This document shows, piece by piece, positions 53,973 through 64,000 of a stretch of 64,000 nucleotides of DNA. The DNA is from Anthostomella pinea (Eukaryota; Ascomycota; Sordariomycetes; Xylariales; Xylariaceae). Where the stretch lies: assembly GCA_963556695.1 (NCBI GenBank), contig CAUWAG010000019.1, forward strand, positions 1,550,001-1,614,000, given 5' to 3'. The notes beneath the pieces were generated by a model that saw only the letters and a list, made by a program, of their open reading frames with translations, was not told the origin of the DNA and did no database searches. How positions within the stretch are numbered: position 1 is the stretch's first letter; the number at the start of each line of letters is the position of its first letter. The translations under genes and the position numbers were made by a program.

Positions 53973-56437
53973 TCATCCGCCAAAGTATGCCCCCAACTCC
54001 TCTCCCGCCTCCGACGTGACCGCGAGCTCCAGCAACTCATGCGCGAGCTCCGCCGTCTCCTCCGAAACGAGATCCTCTGCAAAGTTTAGCCTTGCCAAGC
54101 TGAGCTCGTACTTCTGAGACACTCCCCCCGTGGCCTTGACGGTCGTCTTGGCCAGCTTTGTTGCCACTTCGGCTATACCGGCGCTGATAGGGCTAGTGAT
54201 GATCGTGTGCAGTAGCAGCATCGTCTGAGCCACCAACTGCTGGAGCTCGCTGTCCGCATCACGCCCTCCCGGGGGAACGTAGTGCATGTCGCCATCGTAG
54301 AGCTCGTCGATCGAGCCAGAGAGCAACATGACAAGACATGGTATAGCCGAATCGTTTCTAGCCAGCAGGGTGAGGCCAAAGGGCGACCGCGCGAATGCCG
54401 CCAGCGTCTGCAGCACCGCCATCCGAACCTTCCGCAACTGAGACTCGTCGAGGTCCCAGCGCGGTGTGTTGCCGAGGAGACCAGACATACGGTCAATCAT
54501 ACTCGTACTCACTTCGGCCGGCGGTCGCGGTCTGTCTGGGTTTATGGGCCCAATGGTGTCTGGGAATACCGAAGTACAGAGCAATCGCAACATGGTGAGG
54601 AAGTCTTCCACCGTCTGTTTCTGGCTAACCAACGTCATGACGAACTCGGGGTGGACCTGACTCCAAAATTCCAATATTGGCGATGTCAGCCCGCCGCCCA
54701 CTGGTTCCGACGTCGCACATCCCAACGCAGTCAGGTAGAGGAGCGACAGGATCTTGCTCGTTGCTATGTTGTCCCTGAAGTTCTTGAAGGCCTCATCCGT
54801 AGGATCGCCAGGGTGGGGGCAGTAAAACCGGGGGATGGCCACCTCGTAGCACGAGTCCATGGCCACCGGAAGCAAGGAGGGTGCGATGTAGGGAGCAATG
54901 GCCACGGTATATAGCTGTAGTGTAAACGTGACCAAGGATACTAGCTCGGCAATTGGGGCCAGCTACACACCAACCCGGTCAGACTAAAGGGTCACCTTTT
55001 CACGAATAGGGGGGGGGTAGGGGCAACGAGCACTTACACATCCTTCTTTTCTGCAATCGTCCCACAGCTGGATGACAAGTTCACAGAATTCAATGGGCAG
55101 TCGCATTGGGTCGTCCGGATTGCCAGCAGTCGCTAGCTTCCCAAAGAGGATGGCTGCCAGGCTCTCTGTAGGTCTTGATGGGAGCACAAAATCAGCGAGG
55201 TATTCGAATGTGAGGCGCCGACCTTGAACGTCATCATGGGCGGCACTATGGTTCATGATCACTTTGAGATACTGAGGGACATTAGTGAATGTGAATTACT
55301 GTAGATGAATGGCTCACAAGGCCTCACATCAAACCGCGCAGGCCTTGGCGCCATGCTGGACAGCTGGTCTGTGACGATGGCGTCAGTCCCAGCGTCATCC
55401 AGCATAACCATGTCCTCGGAGTGCGTCTCGAGTGCCATGACGGGACTATCGACGGTAGGACGCTTCCTCTTCCCCTTTGTCGGCGTCCTCGTCAGTCTCG
55501 ACGGAGGCTCGGCTACCAAGCTGGCCACCGGGCCTGCATTCCTGCCCCGATGGCCTCGGCTCGGGCTGCCGGCCATCTCAACGTCTTCGAAGCCATCCGA
55601 GACGCCCCACGACCGGGTGGCTGCATTGTTCTTCTTGGGTGTACCGCCCCCGTCCTTGCGCTTGGCACGATCGACCTCCTCCCTCAGGTCTCGTTTTGTG
55701 AATTCGAGCTCGGTGGTAGCAGACTGCTGGGCGGCCTTGGCGGCTTCCACTGCCCTCTCGTGTTTTGCTAGCTGTTCTGCCGTCTGTTTCCTGACGACCT
55801 GCAGTTCGCGCTCGTGGTCGTCGCGCGACTTGTCGAGGCGTTTTCGAACGATGCTAATCTCCCCATCCTTCGTGGTCAGTCTGGACTTGAGATCCAGTAC
55901 CTGGGCCTGAAGGGCGGCAAGCTCATGGGCCGAGGGACTGCTTTGGCGCGGAGCCTGGGAGGGCTGGTACCGCGAAGGGATCGAAGCTGCAGGCCGAGGA
56001 AGCGGAGGTGGAGGGCGAATCTGGCTATACGGAGGAGCTTTGTTGCGCGATGCGATCTGTTGCGAAGCACGGTGGCCAGCGGGCTGCGCTGCGGGTTGTC
56101 GGGTAGGGTTTGCGGCGATGGGCGGAGGGCGGAAGTGGCTCGCAGGGAGCGGGACGGGACCCCATGTCTCCTGCTGTTGCGGAACAACTCTAGAGGGAGC
56201 AGTGGTAGCAACTTGAGCGGCAGGCCTCTCGGGCGGCAGGGCAGACTTGGGGCCTCGCAACTCATCCTGCACGATGGTGTCGTCGAGGTCGTCATCCTCA
56301 AAATCGAAGTCGTACTCGACCTGCTGGGAGGGGTCGGACTTCTTCTGGGCCTGAGTGAACTGGATGGCATTGTTCTCCAGCTCCTGCAGGGCGTTGGCGT
56401 TGAGGGCGTCGAGGTCATCGTCGGAAAAGTCGTCCAT
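53973..56437 (-). CDS. rad26: Rad26/UvsD (ATRIP-like) DNA-damage checkpoint protein
   Basis: Three exons: 56437-55328, 55271-55038 and 54962-53973, giving 777 residues. Introns are 55272-55327 (GTGAGG..CAG) and 54963-55037 (GTAAGT..TAG), both phase 0. The N terminus (M-D-D-F-S-D-D-D-L-D-A-L, then acidic D-F-D-F-E-D-D-D-L-D-D) resembles the RPA-binding acidic motif of ATRIP-type proteins. A Pro-rich linker and a coiled coil follow (about 170-260; L-A-A-L-Q-A-Q-V-L-D-L-K, then heptads to R-D-L-R-E-E-V-D). The remainder is helical, of HEAT type. The family partners the ATR/Mec1 kinase (Rad3 in fission yeast, UvsB in Aspergillus) in the nucleus. The assignment rests on layout and N-terminal resemblance. 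Confidence 0.82.
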
Positions 56438-57502
56438 TGGAGAAGGTGTTGTGGCAGCCCAGCCCAGCCATTGGCACAGGGCTCAGCACATTCCGGTCCA
56501 GCCAACAGCAAAAGCGAAAGCTGGATGACACCTAAGTAGGGCAACGTATGGGCAAATAAAGAAGGGAGGGCTACGCGCAGCTGCGACGATCTTGAGTTGG
56601 TAGCCCGAGGGATGTGTTTACTAAGGTAAGGTATTCTGCAACTCTTTCTTATCGTGCTCTTATCGGCCACTGGGCTGTCGCGTCGAAGTACCCTAGTACC
56701 GTGGCTAGTACTGGGGTGGGCAGGTGGGATGCCGAAGGAGCGCGTAAAGTGGCCGGCGCGGGGCCCGCGCAGGTGTCAACGGGTGGTTCATAGCCGCCAG
56801 TTGACCTTATTATCAATTCATCGCGGACCGTGTCGTTCACAACAACTTGCTCCAAGAAGTGACCTCGAGTGATTGTCACACCTCACACTAACGCACCCGC
56901 TCATCGCCAATGCAATTAAGCAGGACCGGGCTTTGCAGTGTCTCCTCATCAGGTTCCCGCCAATAGACAATCTGCCGAAAATGGATCAGATCAGGTCGTC
57001 GGTTCCCTCCAACTCCAAGTTGACGGCTTGGCAGGTAAGCTCAGCATCGCCGAAAGGGGACCTTCGTCTCGGGCTATCCATCGTTGATTCGTTGGGCTAC
57101 CTACCTACCTATTGAAGGTAAGGTACCTAGTTGTTTGCTCACGAACGGGTGCCTCTGGGCTCTGGCGCGGCGCGGCGCGGCGCAGCAAACCTGGATGCAA
57201 GCCCAGGGGCTGCCACTGCTGGGACGACCTACAGGCAGACAGGACGCAGGTTCAGTTCAGCCCTAGGAGGCCTCTCAAGCGCCTGCCTCGTGATATTGTC
57301 TCTCAAGGTTGGTAGATACTTTAGGTAGGAATTTGGAAGCACATAAATCCGTCGTTTCTGGGCTCGTTAGCCTGGCGTGTAATCTCCCCGTCTCTGCTAC
57401 GACCCATCTCAACTTTGACTCATCTCTTCCGTGATAACATCAATAGCAAAGGGCTAGCTACTTCGTGGATACCTACAGCAAGTGGTCGCAGGCACGTTGA
57501 CG
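56438..57502. other. Divergent promoter region RAD26 / annexin
   Basis: Between the RAD26-like gene (minus) and the annexin (plus). Contains a GCGCG repeat (57163-57184), CTACCTACCTACCTA near 57098 and GGTACC-type motifs. No gene. Confidence 0.5.
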
Positions 57503-59498
57503 ATGCATCGTCCAAACCAGAATTACCAAGGTCAGCCCCCGGCTGGCTACGAGGGTGGTCCTCCTCCGCCGCAGCCGGGCCAGCCTGACTCGGGATATCA
57601 GCAAGCGCCGTACCAGCAGCCCCCCGTGGGCTCGCCTGCCCCGGGTCAGCCGCCATATCAGCAGCCGCCCTACCCTAACTACGGCCCTGCGCAAGGCCAG
57701 CAGCAAGCTGTACAGTATCAGAGCCAGCCATACCCGGCTGGCCCCCCTCAAGCATCGCAAGGCCAGTACCCTCAGTACCCTCCACAAGGTCAGCCGGGGC
57801 AGTATCAGAACTCGTCCTACCCGCCTCAGCAGCAACATCAGGGACAGTACCAAAGCCAGCATTACCCCCCTCAGCAACCTCAGCAGCCTCAGCAACCTCC
57901 CCAAGGCCAGTATGGACAGCCGCCTGCTCAATACGGTCAAGCACCCCCGGGCCAATATCCTCCTCAACCGTACGGAGCTCCTGTATGTGGAGCCCGCTTT
58001 GCATGAGACCTTGTAGCGACTCTGACTGAGCTTCAGCCCGGCGGACAGCAATGGCAGCAACAGTCCCAACAGCCTATGCAGCCGTACGGCTACGGCGTAC
58101 CTCCGACACCCGCATCACCAGGCTATGACCCGGCGCAGAAGGCCTGGTCTGCGCCCCTTGACACGTCCGCAGACGTGGAGGCCATGTGAGTGACATTCCG
58201 AGTTGCTCCTTGCCCATGTCACCATGTCTTGGGAGACCATTAGTGTTACGAACATAAGTTATACTTCTGGAAGCCCACCAACGCTATCAAATGTTAGTCA
58301 ATTCGTTCGGATAAATGGCAATCACTGACTTTCGTCCAATCACTGACTTCCGTCGCTGTAGTCGCAAAGCCATGAAGGGTATGGGTTGCGACGAAGCAGC
58401 CCTGATACGAGTTTTCACTGCGCCCAAATACGCCAACCCTTGGGCAATGAAGCAGCTTGTGGAAGACTATGACCGGCGCTTCATCCGCGATCTGGCCAAG
58501 GACGTCGAGAGCGAGACGCACGGAGACTTCGAGACAGCCTTGCTGGCTTTGATGCGCGGCCCACTCGAGCACGATGCCAGGGTTCTCGTGAAAGCGCTCA
58601 AGCAAGCAGGTACCGATGAAGACGCACTGAACGACGTGCTTCTGTGTCGCTCCAACGCAGATATCCGCGCCATCACCGCCGAATACAAGCGGATCAGCGG
58701 CCGTGAACTCCTCCTTGACATCAAGGACGACGTCGACGACACCCTGTTCCGCCTCTACAGCATGGCACTGTCGGCGACGCGCACCGAGGACGCGGCGCCT
58801 CTAGTTGCGCTCGAGATCGACCAGAAAGTGATGGAGCTGCAGCGTGCAACTGAGGGCATGCTCGGTGCACACGCCATCTCAGTAGCGCAAATCTTCACAA
58901 GTTCCAACAACGCCCAGATCCACGCGCTATCAGAGGCTTACCAGCGCAAGTATCACCGCTCGCTGCAGGAAGTCATCGAGAAAGAGTTCAGGGGTGACAT
59001 GGAAGACGCGTTGTTGATGATGTTGACCACCGCGATGGATCGGGCTCGGGCCGACGTGAGTAACTTTCCGAGCTACCTCTTGAGCCTTTTGCCACCCTCC
59101 GAAAATTCATCAGCATCCTGTTCATTCGCCACTCTTCTTTTTTCCCTTTTTATTTTTTTACATTCAATTTTGGGTTTTGTTTTTCAGGTTTTCCAAGGAA
59201 CCTACTGCTTCGACATCATGAAAGCCCGCCAGCGTACCTATCCTAGAAGAGCAATGACTAACTCAAGGTTTTGCAGGCTGATCGCCTCGAGAGACCGTTG
59301 TACAAGACGCCCCGGAAAGATACCCTCTTCATCAACCGTGTGCTCAGTCTCTACTGGGACCCTGTTCGATACGAGGCCGCCAAAGCCTCCTACAAATTGC
59401 ATGGACAGTTCAGAACGACCTTGCGAGCCTCGGTCAAGGCGCTTTTGAGCGGAGACTATGAGGCTTTGGTCCTCGCTCTATTGCGAGAGAAAAGATAG
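57503..59498 (+). CDS. Annexin with long Pro/Gln/Tyr-rich N terminus
   Basis: Four exons: 57503-57982, 58037-58185, 58362-59055 and 59277-59498, giving 514 residues. Donors are GTATGT, GTGAGT and GTGAGT; acceptors are CAG, TAG and CAG. I chose ATG 57503 (M-H-R-P-N-Q-N-Y-Q-G) because the extra upstream codons begin with GTG. Residues 1-200 are a P/Q/G/Y-rich low-complexity tail (Q-G-Q-Y, Y-P-P-Q repeats), as in annexin A7/A11. The core begins I-R-K-A-M-K-G-M-G-C-D-E, with repeats marked by G-T-D-E-D-A-L and G-D-F-E-T-A-L, ending G-D-Y-E-A-L-V-L-A-L-L. Annexins bind acidic membranes, usually with calcium. Canonical GxGT-type loops look partly changed (M-K-G-M-G-C-D-E), so calcium dependence is uncertain. 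Confidence 0.9.
58319..58354. repeat. 18-bp tandem duplication carrying the branch site in annexin intron 2
   Basis: CAATCACTGACTTTCGTC (58319-58336) is repeated at once as CAATCACTGACTTCCGTC (58337-58354), 8-43 nt before the acceptor. Each copy contains CACTGAC, a good lariat branch site. Confidence 0.8.
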
Positions 59499-59821
59499 AC
59501 GCGGTCTGCTGGACCTAAGGACGTCCAGGGGTGTGAAGATTCGTCAGGTTGACAGGCGAACTATACGGGCAGCCTGCGTAGACACATAGTTATCCGAATA
59601 AGTTGTTTGGAGGAATAGGATGAATGCCTGTGTGCCTCTAGGGCAATTCATGGCTTCTCGCAGGGTTCATACTTGGCTATATTGGATCATCCCTATTCAG
59701 ACTCTGCTGTAACTTATTCCTTTACCGAAGCCCCGATTGTGAATGTCTTCCTTTACTCCAGGAAGTCCTCGATTTCGACTCGATACAGCTCCGAAGACAG
59801 CAAGCCTGTATGATTAAGTTG
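59499..59821. other. Convergent 3' region
   Basis: 3' flanks of the annexin (plus) and the acidic-tailed gene (minus). Nothing else seen. Confidence 0.55.
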
Positions 59822-60841
59822 TCAATATGGCGGTGCCTTATCGACGTCGTCCTCCTCGTCCTCATCCCCATCGTCGCCGTGGTCGTCCTCCACGTCCTCC
59901 TTCTCCTCCTCCTCTACGTCCTCCACGTCCTCCCACCCGTCCTCATCCTCGTTGTCGCCGCCATTCTCGCCGTCGGCGTCCTCCTCCCAGTCTGGGTCTG
60001 TGGCTGACCCTGACACTCTTAGTGGCGACGGTGTCAATTCTTTCGGCTTCGTAAGCCACCGCTTGTCGCCATCTCCTGCGAGCAGCTCGCCCTCTGCGTT
60101 GCGATTCAGCAAACCTACAAGGCAGCCGCAGTGGTCCGCTTCCAAAAACCGGTGCGCGCCAGGATCCTGAGCCCCAAACTCTCCGGCGATGTATTTTATC
60201 TTTGTGTATCCAAGATTTCTCCACAGTCGGTCGCAGCACGTCTTGTAGATGGCCAAGAATTCGCGACTGATGATGCCGATGTTCGTCTTTCCACCCGTTG
60301 CCAGCGGCGAAGGGAGCACAAACGCCTGGCGGAGGAAATGCTGCATTCGGACGTAGCAGAGCTTGCCGCCTGTCCTGCTCTGGGCTGCCTCGAAATAGTG
60401 CTTGCATGTCTTTTTCATACACATGATGGTGGGCGATATGACGTTGGTGAATTGCCATGACAGGGCTCCGCTCCGAGTCACAGTCAAATGTTCATGCGCC
60501 TCCGATATGAGAAGGTGGAAGACCTCCGTGTCGATCTTGGCGGCACTGAGTGACGCCAGTTCCCGGATTGTCAACAGAGCTGCGATCAGGTACTGGGCTA
60601 ACGCTTTGTAGGCTGTTATCGGCCGGGTCGTTGAGGGCGCGCCAGGCTTGTTCAGCAGATTGTGCGAAATGCTCCGTATCAATTTGTAGTCCTCCGAATT
60701 GCTCGCGTCGCTCTTCCAAGCCTCCAACTTGACGCTCGTCGTTGCGTGCCACAGTCGAAGTGTGGATTGATCCACCCAACCGTCGACTTGTCGTCTGAAA
60801 TTATTCACGGCAAGGGTCCGATTCTGAGTGGAAAATGACAT
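59822..60841 (-). CDS. Unknown protein with a long acidic C-terminal tail
   Basis: Uninterrupted frame of 339 residues starting M-S-F-S-T-Q-N-R-T-L. Residues 1-270 are a mixed, probably mainly helical globular part with several Cys (M-C-M-K-K-T-C-K-H, K-T-C-C-D-R-L-W, D-H-C-G-C-L-V-G). No signal peptide or membrane segment is visible. The last 60 or so residues are almost all Asp/Glu with a few Gly, Val and Trp (W-E-D-V-E-D-V-E-E-E-E-K). Such tails suit histone- or basic-protein-binding factors, but this is only a composition argument. I do not recognise the family. The frame is well supported by its length and the normal start; an undetected intron is possible. Confidence 0.68.
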   Translation of the reverse strand: MSFSTQNRTLAVNNFRRQVDGWVDQSTLRLWHATTSVKLEAWKSDASNSEDYKLIRSISHNLLNKPGAPSTTRPITAYKALAQYLIAALLTIRELASLSAAKIDTEVFHLLISEAHEHLTVTRSGALSWQFTNVISPTIMCMKKTCKHYFEAAQSRTGGKLCYVRMQHFLRQAFVLPSPLATGGKTNIGIISREFLAIYKTCCDRLWRNLGYTKIKYIAGEFGAQDPGAHRFLEADHCGCLVGLLNRNAEGELLAGDGDKRWLTKPKELTPSPLRVSGSATDPDWEEDADGENGGDNEDEDGWEDVEDVEEEEKEDVEDDHGDDGDEDEEDDVDKAPPY

Positions 60842-62163
60842 AATAGCGATGAGTCGCGGATAGTAGGGGATTCAAGTGGAAAAGGGAGAGGCCTTGGTAG
60901 AGTTAGCAGGCCACCAGATCAGCAGTGTGGGAATAGGTGAATACTAACAGCCACAGCTTGGGTTTTCCTCGTGCCCTGGGTATGGCTTAAAATTGCCTTA
61001 TCACATGTCTTTTCTGTGTTTTCGATGGGTGTATTGCGGGTTCGTAACGGTCGTTGGTCGGCCACTAGGGCGCCGTGGAAAGTGTTCGGCGTGGCGCAAC
61101 CTTGAAGGCCTCTTAAAGTATTGATCTGGAATATGTTCTCAGGCAAGGTAGAAACGCCACCGAGCAGGAGTGTTGGTCATCCCGTGGGATCACATCATTA
61201 GGTAGCTGAAGGAGGGCACCTTCACGGTAAGTTGAGTAGGAAGGTGCCCCCTTTGCTAGTCTTCTTCTACTTCCAATACAGACCATTCTGAAATCCGACA
61301 GAAACCGCACATTACGTCTCTGCGTGCAATGAACCGTGATTGATGATGAGTTTCGAGCAAATTGAAATTAAATTACAACGGATTAAATCAAGCTGTGACT
61401 TCAATGCTGCAATGCAGCAACGTAGGTGGAGAGAATGAACCATGAGGCGTACATCCTTGTACCCCGTGTACGTCGAGAAGGAAGCAGCCTCATCTGCCCG
61501 CTGACTATTTGTACTGTTCGTGATATCAGCAATAAGCCCAGCAAGAAGCCCCACGTAAGACCCGAAGAGTGGCTTCTATGTATGAATATGGGAGCCTCTG
61601 GCTCTATGAATGGCCATCGGGACTGTTGAGTACACCGAATGTGAATGTTATTCAATCAAGACTAGATAATACAGCTGAAGTATTCCACCGCTGAACACGG
61701 AGGAGGATGGCGGCAACGGTTATGATTGTGCCTATCACTGCCCATCAATATATTGACAAGTTCAAGACATAGCAGCAAGGAGCAGGCAGAAGGCGGCACA
61801 TGTTCGAACTGTAGGTACCTACCTGTAGTTTCGCGTAATTTCAGCTGTGCTCTTCCCACCTTCTGTTTCAACCCCATCCCCGGAGCGCTACCTATGCAAA
61901 GACGATCAGGAAGGTACTATGGGTCAGGAGGCACGTCGCACATGTATCTGGCAGCCGCTACGTGATCATGACGATGCCCAGGTCTCATGACGATGTCCAG
62001 GTCTCACGACCGCAACCCCGCCTGATATACTCTCTGACTTCATTCATCCAAAGATGCTCACCAGGACTCTCTGTCTTTCTTCAGTCCCCCTCAAGGTCAC
62101 AAACATTTCGTGGCCAACTCCGAGTACGCCATCATCAAAAGCTGAAGGGAAGATTGCTGCATC
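60842..62163. other. Divergent intergenic region, 1.3 kb
   Basis: Between the acidic-tailed gene (minus) and the sorbosone-dehydrogenase-like gene (plus). Contains a hairpin-capable inverted repeat at 61214-61249. Short open frames have no family signal. Confidence 0.5.
61214..61249. repeat. Inverted repeat, 10-bp perfect stem, 16-nt loop
   Basis: GGGCACCTTC (61214-61223) and GAAGGTGCCC (61240-61249) are perfect complements. No T-run or attached gene explains it. Confidence 0.6.
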
Positions 62164-63575
62164 ATGTTGGCCAGAACGGCAGCGTCGGCGTTGCTCGCCA
62201 CTGGTAAGTCACCAAAATCGATCAGGCCAAACACCAAACTGTACGATGCACTTGACTCACACGCTCCCTTTTCAGTAATCACCCAAACTCTGGCCATACC
62301 CTCGCTTTGCCCGAATATTGCCGCACCTCTCCATCCCTACCAACTCGCCCCTGGATGGTCAGTCGTCAAGGTGGCGGATGGACTGCATTCACCTCGTGAT
62401 CTCCAGTTTGATACCCAGGGCCGACTCTTGATCGTCGAGGAAGGCGTCGGAATCAGGCAGCACACAGTCGACTCAGCAACCGGCTGCGTCACTGCTTCAC
62501 GCATGCTCATCTCGGATACAGCGCTCAACCATGGCATCCACCTGAGCCTCGTCGGCACTACTCTGTTTGCCAGCTCGGCCGCGTCGGTGTTTCGCTGGGC
62601 ATATGACCCGATTACAGGCAATGCCGGCACGGATCCCATCGAAGTCGTCCATGGCATGGCTGTGACGGGCCACGTCACAAGGACGCTGGCCATACCACCG
62701 CAGGCGCCAGATTTGTTGGTCGTCTCACACGGCTCTTCGGAGAACCTCGACTACAATTCCACCAATTCCGCAATGGCTCGGGCGATTGTCAAGGTCTTCA
62801 ATATGTCGACAGTGCCAGAGACTGCAGCTGGGTACGACTACGCCAGCGAGGGATGGAACGCAGGATTCGGGCTCAGGAATGAGGTCGGCCTTGCTTTTGA
62901 TGGCAACAACATGTAACCTCCACCTTTACCTTGTATATTCTGGGGGTTTGCTGATTTCTTGACAGGCTTTGGGGTGTCGAGAACAGCGCCGATGGACTCA
63001 CCCGCACCGTCAATGGTATCTCAGAAGACGTCCACAACGACAATCCGGCCGAAGAGCTCAACCTCCTTGGTGATGTTACCAAGCCGAATGACGCATGGTA
63101 TGGCTACCCCTGGTGCTTCACCGTCTGGCGTCCCGACGAGATTACCGATCGCCCGTTCAGTATAGGCGAGCAGTTCGTCCTTGCTCCTGATGAGAGGTTC
63201 AACGATACTATATGCCAGAGGCTATCGGTGGCTCCGCGACTAAGCATCCAGGCTCACTCGGCGCCGCTGGGAAGCAAGTTTGATGCCAGATATATGAACC
63301 TCTTCGTCGCCCTGCATGGCAGTTGGGATCGCCAGCCGCCAACGGGATTCAAGGTGGTCGCCATTCCCTTCACTCGGTCCCCTCAAGGGTCGTACGAACC
63401 CGTCAAGGGCCCATCCAGTGACTCGGGTTACATTAACGTCTTCTACCCCCCGGACGTGTCGCAATGCTCATCCGATACCTGTGCTCGTCCTGTCGGTCTG
63501 GCATTCGATGCTGTAGGACGATTGTACATAACGAGCGACGCGTCAGGAGAGGTGTTCCAGCTGACAGCCGCATAG
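62164..63575 (+). CDS. Secreted sorbosone-dehydrogenase-like (PQQ-type beta-propeller) protein
   Basis: Three exons: 62164-62203, 62276-62912 and 62966-63575, giving 428 residues. Introns are 62204-62275 (GTAAGT..CAG) and 62913-62965 (GTAACC..CAG). The first intron interrupts the signal peptide (M-L-A-R-T-A-A-S-A-L-L-A-T-V-I-T-Q-T-L-A). Propeller-type repeats follow: L-H-S-P-R-D-L-Q-F-D-T-Q-G-R-L-L-I-V-E, A-L-N-H-G-I-H-L, G-L-R-N-E-V-G-L-A-F-D, G-L-A-F-D-A-V-G-R-L-Y-I-T-S. The pattern matches the GDH/6-PGL-like L-sorbosone dehydrogenase family that fungi secrete. Catalytic residues could not be assigned with confidence. Probably an extracellular oxidoreductase of sugars, cofactor untested. 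Confidence 0.85.
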
Positions 63576-64000
63576 AATCGTGGGGTGAGGTATGGTAAGG
63601 TATGGTAACGATGGTCATTAGTAGGGGTGGTTTGGGATTGCATGAGTTGGCAGGGCACGTTCTGCCTAGAACTAAGTAACAAATACCCCATGTTTTGGTT
63701 CTTGCTAGTAACTTATACGCCGCGCTAATACGCAAAGGCATGGAACATACTACACCAGACGAGTAGTAAGTAATAAGAATGTCAAGGCGTGGTGTCATAG
63801 ATTGAAAGAAACAATCAATTAGATATTGTATAATAAGGGATAAAGTAAAGTATAATTAAAACCTGGCCTTCCTTTTAATATGAACATTTCGTAGACCTTA
63901 TATATGCCCTTGTAAATATTATATACCCTTCTTTTTGGGCTAATGTCGCCGATTAACTTAAAAGCCTTTAATAAAGCCATCCTTCTTAAAAAGGGTTATC
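63576..64000. other. 3' flank running into an AT-rich tract
   Basis: From about 63810 the sequence turns AT-rich with TA-rich words and no open frame (for example TATTATATACCC, TTTAATAAAGCC). This suggests the edge of another worn repeat that continues past the window. Confidence 0.45.

Noticed and set aside
55259..55327. Extra C-terminal codons after the first exon of the RAD26-like gene
   Set aside because: They lie in an intron with GTGAGG and CTCAG ends; splicing continues in phase into the conserved downstream exons.
59827..60054. Pro/Arg-rich open frames on the plus strand near the acidic-tailed gene
   Set aside because: Direct antisense of the Asp/Glu codon run; the repetitive content is not an independent gene.

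Overview
The window is nuclear DNA of a filamentous ascomycete (Pezizomycotina; a Sordariomycete is my best guess). The reasons are genes split by short GT..AG introns (about 50-220 nt) with CTRAC-type branch sites, a HET-domain gene, F-box-like genes, a stand-alone NRPS, and RIP-like AT-rich islands. There are no operons. I see no tRNA, rRNA or CRISPR array.

Left part (1-24 kb): the tail of an unidentified Ser-rich protein; an intronless 1764-aa NRPS with the A-T-C-(degenerate A)-T-C layout of the extracellular siderophore synthetase NPS6/SidD; a secreted aspartic protease; a Myb/SANT-like nuclear protein; a BCS1-like AAA-ATPase pseudogene with at least four frameshifts; a cysteine-free small secreted protein; a damaged-looking F-box-like gene; a large HET protein; and an OM14-like mitochondrial outer-membrane protein.

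Middle part (24-44 kb): mostly conserved housekeeping genes (MIA40, thiamine pyrophosphokinase, BOS1 SNARE, peroxisomal 3-ketoacyl-CoA thiolase, beta-carbonic anhydrase), mixed with a QDR-type MFS transporter, a GH128 glucanase-like protein, a 566-bp TIR element, a cytochrome P450 and an amidase.

Right part (44-64 kb): a gene-free AT-rich mosaic, an F-box-like gene with a probable frameshift, CDS1 (phosphatidate cytidylyltransferase), RAD26/ATRIP-like checkpoint protein, a PQ-rich annexin, an acidic-tailed unknown, and a secreted sorbosone-dehydrogenase-like beta-propeller protein. The window ends in another AT-rich tract.

The most interesting signal is in the promoter of the NRPS. Three copies of CGGATCAGATAA lie 0.4-0.9 kb upstream and match the extended GATA consensus (ATCWGATAA) of the fungal iron repressors SreA/SRE/Sre1. 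Domain layout and promoter independently suggest iron-repressed siderophore synthesis. Two genes have extreme start-codon architecture: OM14 has its ATG split by an intron, and BOS1 has an ATG-only first coding exon. Exon junctions were worked out by hand from splice consensus, reading phase and family knowledge, and none was tested against transcripts.
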